Source: Brassica napus
Lineage: Eukaryota; Streptophyta; Magnoliopsida; Brassicales; Brassicaceae
NCBI RefSeq assembly: GCF_020379485.1
Contig: NC_063445.1
Location: forward strand, 50,493,422 to 50,557,421
Length of the DNA: 64,000 nt
Reading direction: 5' to 3'
Below the pieces are notes generated by a model. It saw only the letters and a program-made list of their open reading frames with translations. It was not told the DNA's origin and ran no database searches. Made by a program: the position numbers and the translations under genes. Below are positions 11,285 to 24,308 of the stretch, piece after piece. The first letter of the stretch is position 1; every line of letters starts with the position of its first letter.

Positions 11285-12014
11285 GTTTGCTCCTTATTTC
11301 TCGATTTCGTCATCGAAGTCGGGGGAATAACCTGTGCACTCAAGTCAACCAGGGTTGCTCATTCTCAGCAGGCTTCCCTTACGCAGGACCCCGTTCCATT
11401 GATCCTGCTATCCTGGTTTCCACTCAAGCCGGCACTCATTCTGAACCCAGATGAGGGTCGGTTCCTTCGTGTTTGACCGGTGCAGCTTCTCTTTTCTTCT
11501 GGAGATGATGAGGCTGGAGCTCTAATGTTTTAACCACGCGAGGGGCTGGAGAGAGTTCTTGCTGGGAGAATCTAGGGATCTTTGAACTATTACCCTTTGC
11601 TTTGGGGAAAGGCGGAAGTGTTACGGAGTTGATGCTTCAACTCTGCAGATGAGAGGGTTCCTATTGGAAAGGGCCGGTGCTTCTTTAAGCTGAGGTTCCT
11701 TGAGATGGGGAAATAATAGGAGAGATCCTTATGGTAGCTATACTCTGGCTCCGAGATTTGGCGGGAGAAGGGGAAGCTCCTCGATGTTTGTCTCGATATT
11801 CGCATTCACGTGTGGTTTCTTCCTCCGACGTGTGTAAAGCGTTTCTAGGGTTTTCGACTTTACTTCTTCAATTCCTTCACCTAACTCCTTTAGTTTCCTT
11901 TTCCTCTCGAAGATTTCTCGCAATCTCCATATTTCGACTTGGGTCCTCATTCTGCAGGTAACTTCTCTTTCTCTTTCGCTTACTCTTAGATCCTCTCTTC
12001 CTTCTGCTCCTGAG

Positions 12015-13431
12015 ATGAGGACTGAGTCGGGTCTCTCTCCGGATTCTTCTTCCATAGGTAATAGAGTTAGATCTAGTAGAGTGAGGGTGGCTCCAACGGA
12101 TTCCATGGATTCTTCTGATTCTTCACTGGATTTGACCGTCAAAGCGAGAAAACCCAAAGCTATCGTTGCTAGGAGAACTTCACCGGTAGGGGGAAGTCGA
12201 TATCCTCCAATTGGCCCTACTTCAGTGATAGGGGCTGAAGAAGTCGCGGTTTCGAGGAAGAAATACGAGCTTCATGATGACGTTGTTATTCGAGTGCCTG
12301 ATCCGGAAGATAAGGTTTCAGATTTCGGCATGGATGAAGTTCCTGTCTATGAGGGTTATTTTGCGTCTGGCTTTAGGGATCAAGTTCCCTCTTTGGTAGC
12401 TAAGATATCTGAAACCTTAGAGATTTCCCCAGGTCAGCTGAACCCTCCGGCTTGGAGGACGTTGATAGCTTTGCAGAATTTGGGTGATCTCAACGGGCTT
12501 GTGATTGGAGTGGCTGAGGTCCTGCATTCGTACGTTGTTTCTCCTCTAAGTGGTGCCGAGTGGAGATATCACCTTCTTCCTCGAGGCAAGGAGCCTCCAG
12601 TTAAGGAAATCCTCAAGAAGGATTGAAAACGGCTTCCGGCCTTTGAGGGAAACTGGACGGAAAAATTTGCCTTTATGCATCTCCCAGGCTTTTCGTCTAT
12701 TTGGCGATTGGAGGGTAGACTAGTTGTAGGAATCAAGAAGAGTATCTAGATATTGGGATACTAATGATCTTTTGTCTTCTTGATGTACATTTGCCTCGTG
12801 TTGATTGTTCTTTGGGGAAGGATACCATCGAGCAGGTGTTGAGGCTTCCTCTCGAGCGACATCAGATTCCTTTTCTTGTGAGCAAAGCGGCATTAAAGCG
12901 TTGCAGTATCTGGGGTAAGCTTTCTACTTCCTTCCATTCCTCTTTTTATAGCAGTTGATTCGATTTACTTTCATATGCTAGGTGAGATGTCAGGATCCAA
13001 GGGTGACGAGGCTTTGGCAGAGTACAAGAAGGCTTTCGAGGTGATGTCTGCGAGGAAAGCTGCTCCCAAGCGAGCTGCTTCTGTTGAAGACGATGTGGAG
13101 GTACAGATTATCAGGAGTAGCAAACGCCAGGTGGGTGCCGCTGCAGTTCCTTCCTCTTCTAAGTAGAAATCCAAGGCGTCGGGCTCTTCTCCTAAAGGTT
13201 CTCCCTCTTTTCCTTACGACTGGACCACAGTGCTCACCAACCTGAATACGAAGGTGTTCCCATCAACTCCAGTGCTTTTGGCATCGGAAGAGGATTCTTC
13301 CATGGCCATTTAGTCGCTTCAGGTAATATCTCATATGATCAGCAGCTTATGCGTAGGTGGCGTCTCAACTACACCATCTCGGGGAGAGCATGGAAGGTGC
13401 AGCTTCTACAAAAGTCGAGATGGATACTCTG
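12015..13431 (+). pseudogene. Element C antisense gene, 5' part (gypsy-type transposon domain)
   Basis: From ATG at 12015 a 203-codon frame carries E-V-P-V-Y-E-G-Y-F-A-S-G-F and then L-E-I-S-P-G-Q-L-N-P-P-A-W-R-T-L-I. This corresponds to the Y-F-x-C-Y-E ... A-I-S-Q-L-N-P motif run of element B's antisense protein, i.e. the family annotated as putative gypsy-type transposon domain (PF04195). A TGA at 12624 interrupts it; the same frame continues with L-P-A-F-E-G-N-W. Later pieces (12975-13166) are Lys/Ala-rich and precede the coiled coil. Element B then splits the gene at 13431. Its strand is opposite to the element's pol sense. Confidence 0.65.
13427..13431. repeat. Target-site duplication CTCTG, left copy for element B
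   Basis: CTCTG directly precedes the left LTR (TGTGGGAACC) and recurs at 21888-21892 directly after the right LTR. Confidence 0.95.
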
Positions 13432-14710
13432 TGTGGGAACCGAAATTCACACTATCGATTTCTGTTTAAATAAGGAAAATAGGAAAATCCTAATTTCCCA
13501 GAGATCCCGGATATCTGCTAATACCACACGCCAAGCAATCAGAATACAAAAATAACAACGATAAAGTATAAGAAATCAAAAAGAGAGCAAAGTAGATCTT
13601 ATTCCGAATTTGCGTTTGAGCGTTACAACAAGGTGAGAGCCTGGGCTACCAGAGCTGTCGGCGAGATTCCAAGTTCTAAAACCCTAAGACGGAAATAACC
13701 TAGTTGAGTCGCAGCTCGGATAACAAAAACGGAAATATGCCTAATTGCTCTAAGTGCTAAGCCTGCTCTGAGAAAAATCCTCTCTATGCTTCTCGCCTAA
13801 GACTCCTTATATACTGGCTGCTAGGTCGGTTTGTGCTTTTCCTCATCTGCCCTTAAGCCGTCATAGCGTAAAAATGGAGATATTCCATTTTTCCGATCTT
13901 CGTAATTATCTTCAAAATTTCATAATTATCCGCGGAAACTTGACATTTATCTTTCCTTGCGAGCCAAGCGTAAACCGTCATGCGGCTTACGGGCTATTAG
14001 TTAAGAAATCGTAAGCTGGGCCTCGAGTCGTGTCTTAGGTCCCTTTGGGTCGTCTTCTGACTCGAAGCGTTTATTACGGCTTCTTTCGATAAAGAACGAA
14101 CTTTCCACAGTTTTTACCGTAAAGTTTGATCGATGACTTAGAATGGCGGGAAACATGAAATGGGTTCGCTACTGTCTTCAGGAGATAGCATCGAAGGGTA
14201 GACGAGAATGCATGGACTAATTTTCGTATCGATGTTTCGGAAGAGCTCAGTCGCTACGTAGCGACCGAGCGGAAGGATCGTTCGGTCGCTACGTAGTGAC
14301 CGAGTTTCGGCTCGAGCTCGGTCGCTACGTAGCGACCGAGCGGAAAGAACGCTCGGTCACTATGTAGTGATCGAGCTTCGGCTCGAGCTCGGTCTCTACG
14401 TAGCGATCGAGCGGAACGATCGCTCGGTCGCTACGTAGCGACCAGACAGCGTGCATGTGCGGTTAGTAGCGTAATGACCGGGCTTGGTTTGTCCGTGTTT
14501 CGATCGTCATACTCGGATTTATCCGTAACCGGCCTGGGTATGTTTCTGATGGCTTACGTTTGATCTAAATAAAATTAGAACGAAGCTTTATCTCAGGAAC
14601 ATAGGTTGTGATGTTCTCTTGACCGAGCACAATTTGTTTGCGAAAATACATACTTGAATTTTGGGGGGATTTGGACGTTAACTTCGTCGTAACCGTTTTC
14701 GACCCCAACA
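13432..14710 (-). repeat. Element B 3' LTR
   Basis: It starts TGTGGGAACC and ends CCCCAACA on the plus strand. It differs from 20569-21887 by scattered substitutions and by unit number in the palindromic array. A TATA-like TATATAAGG reads minus at about 13806-13814. Confidence 0.93.
14244..14443. repeat. Palindromic array in element B 3' LTR
   Basis: Six units of a near-perfect palindrome centred on TACGTA (core GGTCGCTACGTAGCGACC) are spaced about 34-36 bp apart by CGGAACGAT- or TTCGGCT-type spacers. Some units carry paired or single changes such as GTAGTGA. Confidence 0.92.
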
Positions 14711-14848
14711 GTTAGCCCCCCAGTTCGTTAGGTTCGTCGATTTCTTAGTGAGATCCCAACGTGTGGTACGGCGAGTTCGGACGAGATTGGTGTATTTGGA
14801 CGAAGTTCATGTCCGAAAATCCGCAAGTAAATAGTAATTTCTCATGCC

Positions 14849-14854
14849 TATAAG
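14849..14854 (+). promoter_or_regulatory. TATA box of the element B antisense gene
   Basis: TATAAG lies downstream of the LTR edge and about 30 bp upstream of a pyrimidine-rich CTTCACCATC stretch that would suit a transcription start. The antisense frame opens about 50 bp later. Element D has an equivalent TATA box (41498-41506) before its antisense gene. Confidence 0.5.
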
Positions 14855-15129
14855 AAGGGAGGTAATTTCTTCACCATCTTTACACTTACTCATCCTCATA
14901 GAGAGGTTTCTTGAAAAATTCCTTCTTCTTTTTCTTTCTCTCTATCATTTCCTTCTTGATAAAAAAGAGGAGTTCGAAGAAAGGGTCCTTGCCCGCTAAC
15001 GTTTCTGAAGAGCTCTGTGAGCCAAAGATAGAATTCGTTCCTCATTCGGTAGACCCGGCCGAGAACGAGGCATGGTGGGCGGCGTGTTATGGTTCAATCA
15101 CGCCTCCCAAAGAGAAATCATTCCCGGTC

Positions 15130-16766
<1,637 letters not shown>

Positions 16767-17852
16767 GAGGTGAGTGTTTGACGGGAAGAAGTTTTTCCCT
16801 TATCTAGTATTATGCGGCCGAATGTGGCCTTCGTTCATATATGTCCGGCCAAGTGTGGCCGTTCGAATCTTTGTATGGGCCTGTTTTGGCCATTTTTATT
16901 TTTATCGGGACTGGCCGTTGGTGGCTTTGAACCCCTACCGCTATGCGGTTTATATAGAATGGATATTTGTTTGAGTTACTTTGTTTCGAGTGGGTTTGAA
17001 GTAAACATGAGTTGTCTTCTCATATTTAACTTCGTTGAGGTGTTCGATCTGTTGGCTTGTTCGAGACGTGAGTCTTCGTAAAAATTATTCATTCTTACGA
17101 ACTTTCGGGAACGTTGAGATATGAACGGAGAGACATGTTTTAGGATCTCGTATCGTTTAGATATCATGTCTTTGAGATGTCTGAGACCAATGCGATGGGT
17201 TTAGGGAAAGACCTAGGTTTACTCTCAGTTTTAAGGTTTGTGCGGTGACTCACCGGCTATCGATTTTCCTGTTGCGATTTCTACCTGATTCGTTCCGATT
17301 TAAAGTCCGCAATAGGTTCTCGACTTATATGACTTGTATGGTACGAATCGAGCATCTTTCCAGAGACAATTTTTAAGCCAACTGGAAGTGCTAGACCAAA
17401 ATTTCAGATTTTTTTTGTAGCGCGCTTTTGTCCTTGTGTTGGACGTTCGAAGATCAAAAGAGTGATCAAGTTGCGTTTGTTTAAGATGGCTGATGTGTTC
17501 ATCGGGGCCAATCGACGAACGGAGTGTAAGGTTTTTGTGGTCGCGTTCGGACAATTTGTTTGCATCGTCTCGACTTTTAACTTGGCGACGTCTCGAAGTT
17601 ATTTCGAAGACTATATGTATATTTTCGGTGCTGAAGAGGGATTGTTTTGTGATTTTGGGCCGTATGAGGCTGTTGAGGCATAAGTGTCTTAAAAAGGAGC
17701 GATGCATATTGTAGTAAAAGTTTTCGAAATATCTAAAAAACTCGATTACAATAACGCATCTTTTCCTATGTGGGAGTATACGAGTATACGCACCCACTCC
17801 TCCCCCCCCCCCCTTTTTAGAGAGGGGGATAGCTGAACTCGTCTTTCGACGA
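16767..17852. other. Element B spacer between antisense gene and gag-protease
   Basis: No convincing gene is seen. It would hold the 3' ends of both convergent transcripts. It contains several short GTGGCC/TTGGCC repeats (16811-16925) and a poly-C tract with a nearby complementary G-run (17802-17827). ORFs here are short and lack family motifs. Confidence 0.6.
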
Positions 17853-17897
17853 GCTGCCTACGTACCTCTTTCGAGGATCAAGCCATCTCGTAGTTCT
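17853..17897 (-). other. Conserved post-integrase motif retained next to protease
   Basis: On the minus strand the segment reads GAACTACGAGATGGCTTGAT, then a short variable spacer, then GGTACGTAGGCAGC. The same blocks occur in element D at 37341-37386, downstream of integrase. It contains no long frame and is more conserved than its surroundings. Confidence 0.7.
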
Positions 17898-18600
17898 ATT
17901 TTATGTCGCGGGCGTTTTTACTCGCCGATTGACGCCGTGCTGACCGCCTTGATCGTGACGACCGAGGCCGGGTCAGCGTTCTCTTCCGGATGTTCCGGTT
18001 GAGTCGTAGTGTCGGCTTCGGACTCGTGTTGCGTTTCGAAACCCGAAGCATTTGCGTCAGCAGACGATGTTAAATCGTCTTTTCTTGAAACGTTTTTGGC
18101 CGAAGATTTGTCTATCTTCGTGCGCTTGCGATTTTCCGTTGCAGAGGTCGTCATCTGCCTTAACTTGTGCTCCGCGAGGAAGCATAGTCGCGACTGTTTC
18201 TGACATCCCCAGATAGTTGCGACTCCGTTTGGGGTCGGGAACTTGACTCCCAGGTGGTACGTTGATGGAACGGCTTGCATGGCGTTGAGCCATGGGGTTC
18301 CCATGATCACGTTGTAGATGGCAGGATGATCGACCACCGCGAATTCAATGATTTTTGTGATCTCCTTGGCCATGACTGGCAGCTGGATTGACCCGAGGGT
18401 CATCGATACTTTGCCTGAAAAACCGGTGAGCGGTTTCGGCATTGGAGTTACTTCTCCCAGTTTGATGCTCATCCGATTGAGAGTGTCACGGAAGATTACA
18501 TTGACCGTGCTTCCCGTGTCAATGAGTACTATGCCGACCTCCAGATCTCGTATGACGAGATCTATGACGAGTGGATCGCAGTGAGGTTGATTGATCCCGC
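17898..18600 (-). pseudogene. Element B aspartic protease
   Basis: Reading minus from about 18600, [20 protein letters not shown] contains the catalytic D-T-G of the retropepsin family. It continues with [24 protein letters not shown]. The protease is about normal up to A-V-P-S-T-Y-H and is followed by a Glu/Thr-rich tail ending at 17918. Relative to gag it is in another frame because of a frameshift near 18700. The RT that should follow is absent. Confidence 0.8.
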
Positions 18601-20502
18601 CGGCTTCCTCCTTCGTGAAGGTGATTGAGCAATTCTGATCATCTCGGGTAGGAGACCATGTAGGCCAGTTTGCGCTCGACTCCGCCTTCTGCTGGTAAGC
18701 CTTGATCCTCCAATGATCATGTTGACTCTGCGATGATTGTTATCGTTCCCCTTGTCGTCCGGCCTTCTGCCGCGTTTATCCCAAGATTGGTTTCTTTGAG
18801 GAGATTTTTCCGCGGGAGGATTTTTGTCCGCTTTCGGGGGGTGATCGGTCTCGAGGATGAGATCTTTCACGCTGGTCACTCTCGAGAGCTCTATAGCTAG
18901 TAGCTTCGCGGCCAGCCTTGCTCCCAAGACTTTGCAGTTAGTCGTGGAGTGTCCTCGGGACTGGTGGAACTCGCAGAAGGTGTTTTCGTCATATCCTTGA
19001 TTGCGAGTCCACGTATTACCCGTGGTTTGGCCCTGGTCCGAGCTGATCGCATAATTGTGCGCTCCTTGGAGATCTTCCCCCTCGTGATGGACGTACTGGT
19101 GGTTACGAGGGTTCTTCTTCTTCGTTTTTGGATCTACATCTTTTGAGGAGGGTCTCGCCGACTTATGTTTTTGCGATAAGACTTTTGTTTCTTCCTCGAT
19201 CATGATGTAGTCTGTTGCCTTGTGGAGGGCGTCCTGGATCGTCCGCGGTTTGTCGAGGGATATCCATTTTCTGAATTTCGACTTGTACCAGAGCGCCTTT
19301 CTGAGCGCATTAATGGCCACCTTGTCGCTTACCCCGCTGACCCTGGACATTACCAACTTGAATCGGCTGATGAACTCGCGGAGGGGTTCATCTTCCCTCT
19401 GGGACAGACTCCAGAGATCGACATCGGAAGTTTCTCTATCTATGAACATAGAGTATTGCTTGAGAAATTCCGATGCGAGCTGTCGGAAACTTCCGATAGA
19501 GTTTCGCTTAAGGCGTGCGAACCATTCGAGGGCTGCCCCTTCTAGATTCTCGACGAACAAGCGGCAGTAGCCGGCGTCTTTTTCGCCGTCCTTCAACCTC
19601 GTTCTTCCCATCGTGATGTGGAAAGCCTGAAGGTGCGCCTTCGGATCGGTCGTACCATCGTACCTCGGTACTTTGAGTTTTCCTGGATTGGATACCCTCA
19701 TATCTAAGATGCGAGTGGTGAAGGGGGTCTTCTGAGCCCCTTCCAGCAGACTGTCGATCTCGGGTGCAGCGCTGGTAGCGTGATGGATTTGAGATTTCAC
19801 GGCTCTTACTTCTGCCGCAGTCTTGGTGATATAGTCGCGAAGATCGCGGATATCCGACGTCTCGCAAGCAGATTTCCGAGCCTGTCGGCGTTTGCCGCAA
19901 GTAAGCTTGGTTTGCTTTTCAGCCACCTCTTCCTGTTCGTTCCAAAAGAGGATTTCCTCCTCGTCTGTCATTGGTTTGTCGAATGGAGAGCTTTCCCGAG
20001 CGGATCGGCTTCTGGTCCCCCTTGGATGTCTGTCGACGTCCTGATCTGTATCGTTGGAGACATCCCTAGGATCCAGATCGACGTGCTCGACTTAGTTATC
20101 CTCTAAATCCTTCGCGGGAGGCGGAGGACTTTCAGGGTTTCCCTTTTCGATGGGAGATTTTTCGCTAGGGTTTTTACCCGAAGGTCGTTCCTGCGCGGCT
20201 CCAGGCCTGTCGAGTGGGGTTGCAAAGTCGAGTCTTTTCCCGCGGACTTTTGTGGTTCCGCGGGGGCGGATTGCTCTGGTCCTTGCCGTTAAGGTTTCAA
20301 CCTGTTTGGTCAAGGTGTTCACGAGCCTGTCCTGTTCTTCCGACCTTTTTTCGTAGGTGGCGAACATCTTTTTAAACTCCTCGAGTGCCGCGGCGTTGGC
20401 AGGTGCGTTGGCCGCGGATACGTCCGCTGCGGGAGTGTGGAGATCTGTGCCACTGCTTCCGTTAAGAGGAGTCTGCACGTTATCCGCGTCGTCAGTTGAC
20501 AT
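18562..20502 (-). pseudogene. Element B gag
   Basis: Gag starts at ATG 20502 with a 136-codon Ala/Pro/Lys-rich leader, is interrupted by TAA at 20092-20094 and continues in the same frame to 18562. The core 19600-19200 matches the Retrotrans_gag family ([18 protein letters not shown], then L-R-E-F-I-S-R-F). A zinc knuckle of C-X2-H-X4-H-X4-C type ([14 protein letters not shown]) lies near 18960. Gag would package RNA in particles. The stop and the downstream frameshift make it defective in this copy. It is about 40% similar by eye to the gag of element D. Confidence 0.85.
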
Positions 20503-20549
20503 GTCTGGTTGAGCGTGATGTGGTTGTGAGTTTGATTGATACGTATCCC

Positions 20550-20565
20550 CCTCCTTCTAGCGCCA
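20550..20565 (-). promoter_or_regulatory. Element B primer-binding site
   Basis: On the minus strand TGGCGCTAGAAGGAGG begins three bases after the 5' LTR end (20569). Position and TGG start mark it as a tRNA-primed site; I cannot name the tRNA with certainty. Confidence 0.7.
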
Positions 20566-20568
20566 AAC

Positions 20569-21887
20569 TGTGGGAACCAAAATTCGCACTGTTGATTTCT
20601 ATTTAAATAAGGAAACTAGGAAAATCCTAATTTCCCAGAGATCCCGGATACCTGCTAATACCACACGCCAAGCAATCAGAATACAAAAATAACAACGATA
20701 AAGTATAAGAAATCGAAAAGAGAGCAAAGTAGATCTTATTTCGAATTTGCGTTTGAGCGTTACAACAAGGTGAGAGCCTGGACTACCAGAGCTGTCGGCG
20801 AGATTCCTATTTCTAAAACCCTAAGAAGGCAATAACCTAGTTGAGTCGCAGCTCGGATAACAAAAACGGAAATATGCCTAATTGCTCTAAGTGCTAAGTC
20901 TGCTCTGAGAAAAATCCTCTCTATGCTTCTCGCCTAAGACTCCTTATATACTGGCTCCTAGGTCGGTTTGCGCTTTTCCTCTTCTGTCCTTAAGCCGTCA
21001 TAGCGTAAAAATGGAGATATTCCATTTTTTCCGATCTTTGTAATTATCTTCAAAATTTCGTAATTATCCGCGGAAAATTGACATTTATCTTTCCTTGCGA
21101 GCCAAGCGTAAACCGTCATGCGGCTTTTGGGCTATTAGTTAAAAAATCGTAAGTTGGGCCTCGAGTCGTGTCTTAGGTCCCTTTGGGCCGTCTTCTGACT
21201 CGAAGCGTTTATTACGGCTTCTTTCGATAAAGAACGAACTTTCCTCGGTTTTTACCGTAAAGTTTGATCGATGACTTAGAATGGCGGGAAACATGAAATG
21301 GGTTCACTACGGTCTTTGGGAGATAGCATCAAATGGTAGACGAGAATGCATGGACTAATTTTCGTATCGATGTTTCGGAAGAGCTCGGTCGCTACGTAGC
21401 GATCGAGCGGAAAAGATGCTCGGTCGCTACGTAGCGACCGAGCTTTGGCTTGGGCTCGGTCGCTACATAGCGACCGAACTTCGGCTCGAGCTCGGTCGCT
21501 ACGTTGCGACCGTGCGGAACGAACGCTCGGTCGCAAAGCTCGGTCGCTACGTAGCGACTGAGCGGAACGATCGCTCGTAGCGACCGAGCTTCGGCTCGAG
21601 CTCGGTCGCTACGTATCGACCAGACAGCGTGCATGTGCGGTTAGTAGCGTAATGACTGGGCTTGGTTCGTCCGTGTTTCGATCGTCATACTCGGATTTAT
21701 CCGTAACCAGCCTCGGTATGTTTCCGATGGCTTACGTTTGATCTAAATAAATTCGAACGAAGCTTTATCTCGGGAACATAGGTTGTGATGTTCTCTTGAC
21801 CGAGCACGATTTGTTTGCGAAAAGACATACTTGCATTTTGCGGAGATTTGGACGTTAACTTCGTCGTAACCGTTTTCGGCCCCAACA
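20569..21887 (-). repeat. Element B 5' LTR
   Basis: It starts TGTGGGAACC and ends CCCCAACA on the plus strand, directly followed by CTCTG. A TATATAAGG TATA box reads minus near 20941-20949 and would drive the gag transcript. Confidence 0.93.
21381..21622. repeat. Palindromic array in element B 5' LTR
   Basis: It has the same TACGTA-centred palindrome as 14244-14443, but with more units, including partial ones (for example around 21530 and 21575). The two LTRs have diverged in copy number and order while the core is kept. Confidence 0.92.
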
Positions 21888-21892
21888 CTCTG
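21888..21892. repeat. Target-site duplication CTCTG, right copy for element B
   Basis: Matches 13427-13431. Counting it once, the element C frame reads on across the junction (M-D-T-L-A-S-Q-L-R-E-E-K). Confidence 0.95.
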
Positions 21893-22335
21893 GCATCCCA
21901 GCTGCGCGAGGAAAAGTTGCTTCCCTAGCCAAGGACAAGAAGATTAAGGCGTTGAGGCTCAAGGTGAGGAACCAAGAGGAGGCAGGGGAGATGGCGGCAG
22001 CAGAGAACGTTTCACTGAGGAGCCAACTCAAAAACAGGGAGAAGGAGCTGAACGAACTGAAGGATGCCGCGGAGACCTTCGATGCTGAGAAATCCATGGC
22101 TGTGAACGGTGCCAAGGTTGGGGCCCGATGGGAGCTGATGCCGGAGTGGCTTAGTGGTCAGACCGATAGCAGGGATCCCATGAATACCCTTGAGCAGTAC
22201 AAGAGGGTGAAGACCACCGAAGTCGAGCTTCTTGGGCTCCCAGCTCCCTCTTTTGAGTATGAGCGTCAGGTCCCTGGTGACGAGGAAGTGAAGAAGACAC
22301 TGGAGCCCGCTGCTGATGATCCTCCTGCCAACTGA
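21893..22335 (+). pseudogene. Element C antisense gene, 3' part (coiled coil)
   Basis: The frame from 21952 to 22335 reads as a Glu/Lys/Leu coiled coil (N-R-E-K-E-L-N-E-L-K-D-A-A-E) followed by A-R-W-E-L-M-P-E-W-L and an acidic tail ending in TGA. It is the continuation of 12015-13431 interrupted by element B. An upstream stop near 21929 shows decay. The R-W-E-L-M segment also survives in element A. Confidence 0.65.
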
Positions 22336-23947
22336 TCCTGACATTTTGTTGTTCGTACTTCTGACCCCGCAGAGGGGTTTTATTTTGTAACCGTCGTTGG
22401 CGAAGGCTTAAAACTCTAGACCAGGCCTTTGTGCCTCTTTTATTTTGCTTGTTTCAAACGATGGCCCTGTTGTGGTCTTTTAGTTAATGCTTTCCGGATT
22501 CGCATTTTTCGTTTGCTTGTTTGTCCGTCGTCTTTGGGATCTTTAGCTTTCGTAGATGATATTCGTATTGCTTCTCTTTCGAAAGAATGCAGGTTGTAGG
22601 ACGACCTCGGGGTCATGAGACTAGACTCATGAATCGTAGTCGAAGGGTTGTCAAGGTAAGGGTTTGATTGCTCGGGATCTCTTACAGGACCTGGGCCGTA
22701 TGGGATCTAGATGTCACGATCGTAGGAGGACCTATGGACCTTGGGTGCTTAGATTCTTTGGAACCTCTAGACCCTGTAATGATTAGGTAACCCTATGGGC
22801 CTCGCATAATTGGATCCCCTCTAGGACCCTGGAGTCACTTGGAGAGTTTTGATAAGCTTAGGACCCGGAGGTTGCTTTGGGGAACCCGTGGGTTCCGGAC
22901 CCTAAGGTCTTGATTTGGACACATGGTTTTTGGCCCTGAGGCCTGTCTGAGCCCGGAGTTCTTTCTCAGAACCCAAAATTAAGGTTTTAAAGGGACCGTA
23001 CTCTGCCATCCTAGGTGAGGCCACTATCGGTACCTGTTGGGGTATCGCATTCTACCTCTCAGAAGCTGGTCACTATCGAGTTCCCGTGCTGCATTCTGCT
23101 TTCTGCAGAAAGCCACTATCAGACTTAGAGGATGCTGGTGTGGGTGAAAACCCAAGTGCCAGACTTTGTTACTTGCAACGTCTGGAGAAGTAGAGTATTA
23201 TGTGGTGCTCCCGGACTTTTGCACTTGCTCAATGGCAATTATACCTCGTGTCCCCTATATTATTCTAGCACGTAGCGTTTTAATACAGGTACTTCCACAT
23301 TTTTGGTATTTTTGTTTGGGACCCCGATATGCCTGAGGCTATACAAGGGTTTTAGATAGTATTGACGACATACTCAGGTTTGCGCAGACCCATTTCTACC
23401 TTATGTCTCATACCCGTTTTGTTTTTTCGTGGTCATACCACTTATCATTAAGGGTTGGCCAGGATCGAAGGTCTCTTTGGACCTGATCCAGCTCATTTGC
23501 CCCTTTAATTATTATGGCATTCTTACTCTTTTTATAGTCGGAACTATTTTATTATATAAGCTTTGTCCGGAGACGTTTCAGCGTACATAAGAGTAGGAAA
23601 ACATAATGCTTAAATAATAGATAAGATAATTAATAGAAATCATGGTCCGGAGACCGTACAAGATATCAGCTTGCGAGGTAACCCGGTAGTTAGGCCATGT
23701 TTTACCTCTTGTTTCTAGGTGACCTGCAGGTTTTGACTTGCTTTTGGGACGAGCCTCCTTGTTGGAGGGTTCCTCCTTCTTCTGCAGAGCTCTGCTTCTT
23801 TCGTGGGTCTAGGTATTGTGGTTGAGACTTGTTTCATACCCCGGTTTTTAGTGCTCAGGGACCACCGTTTCCTGCTGATGAAGGTTTTAAGCATCTCCAT
23901 GAAAATGACTATTTGAGAGTCAGTGGAGCCCGCGAGCAGTGTAAAAA
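22336..23947. other. Element C non-coding internal region
   Basis: It is homologous to about 1200-2400 of element A, with matching pyrimidine-rich GGACCC phrases and CTATCGAGTTCCCGTGCTGC near 23062. From about 23760 the sequence departs from A. A short minus frame (24002-23715) has no domain I recognise. The element-like sequence ends near 23947. Confidence 0.5.
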
Positions 23948-24308
23948 TGTTTTTAATTAGTAGTTTTTGCAACCGATCTTCAAGAGTTTTGTGGGGACCC
24001 ATGCACTAAGAACGTCGTTAAGGACGCTGGATAAACATCCAACGCGTGGTTTATCAATTTTCCCTCCCTCTCTCCTTGGTCGAGAAGCATGCACGATTTC
24101 TTTATGATTTTTCCTAGGAAAAAAAAAGATTTCATCTTCACGCAAAAGGAATAATCTTTCGACTGTTTTCCTCTGTGGATTAACCTTCCCTCAAAACCCA
24201 TATCTTTTCTTTCTTATTTTCCGATTTTGTTTCATCGTAATACAGATCTCTCTGTTTTTCTCAAAGCATCTTCCTTTTCTTCAGATCTGAGGAACTTTTC
24301 AGATTCTG

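Noticed and set aside
14911..15129. TTG at 14911 as start of the element B antisense protein
   Set aside because: Plant nuclear genes need ATG with rare exceptions; the first in-frame ATG is 15130, or the start is on another exon.
17300..17797. 165-codon minus frame in element B spacer
   Set aside because: No gag-pol or antisense-domain motif, overlaps competing frames, starts at the end of the spacer without promoter signals.
21381..21622. Palindrome array as CRISPR or terminator cluster
   Set aside because: It lies inside an LTR and is present in both LTRs with changing unit number; spacers are repeats themselves.
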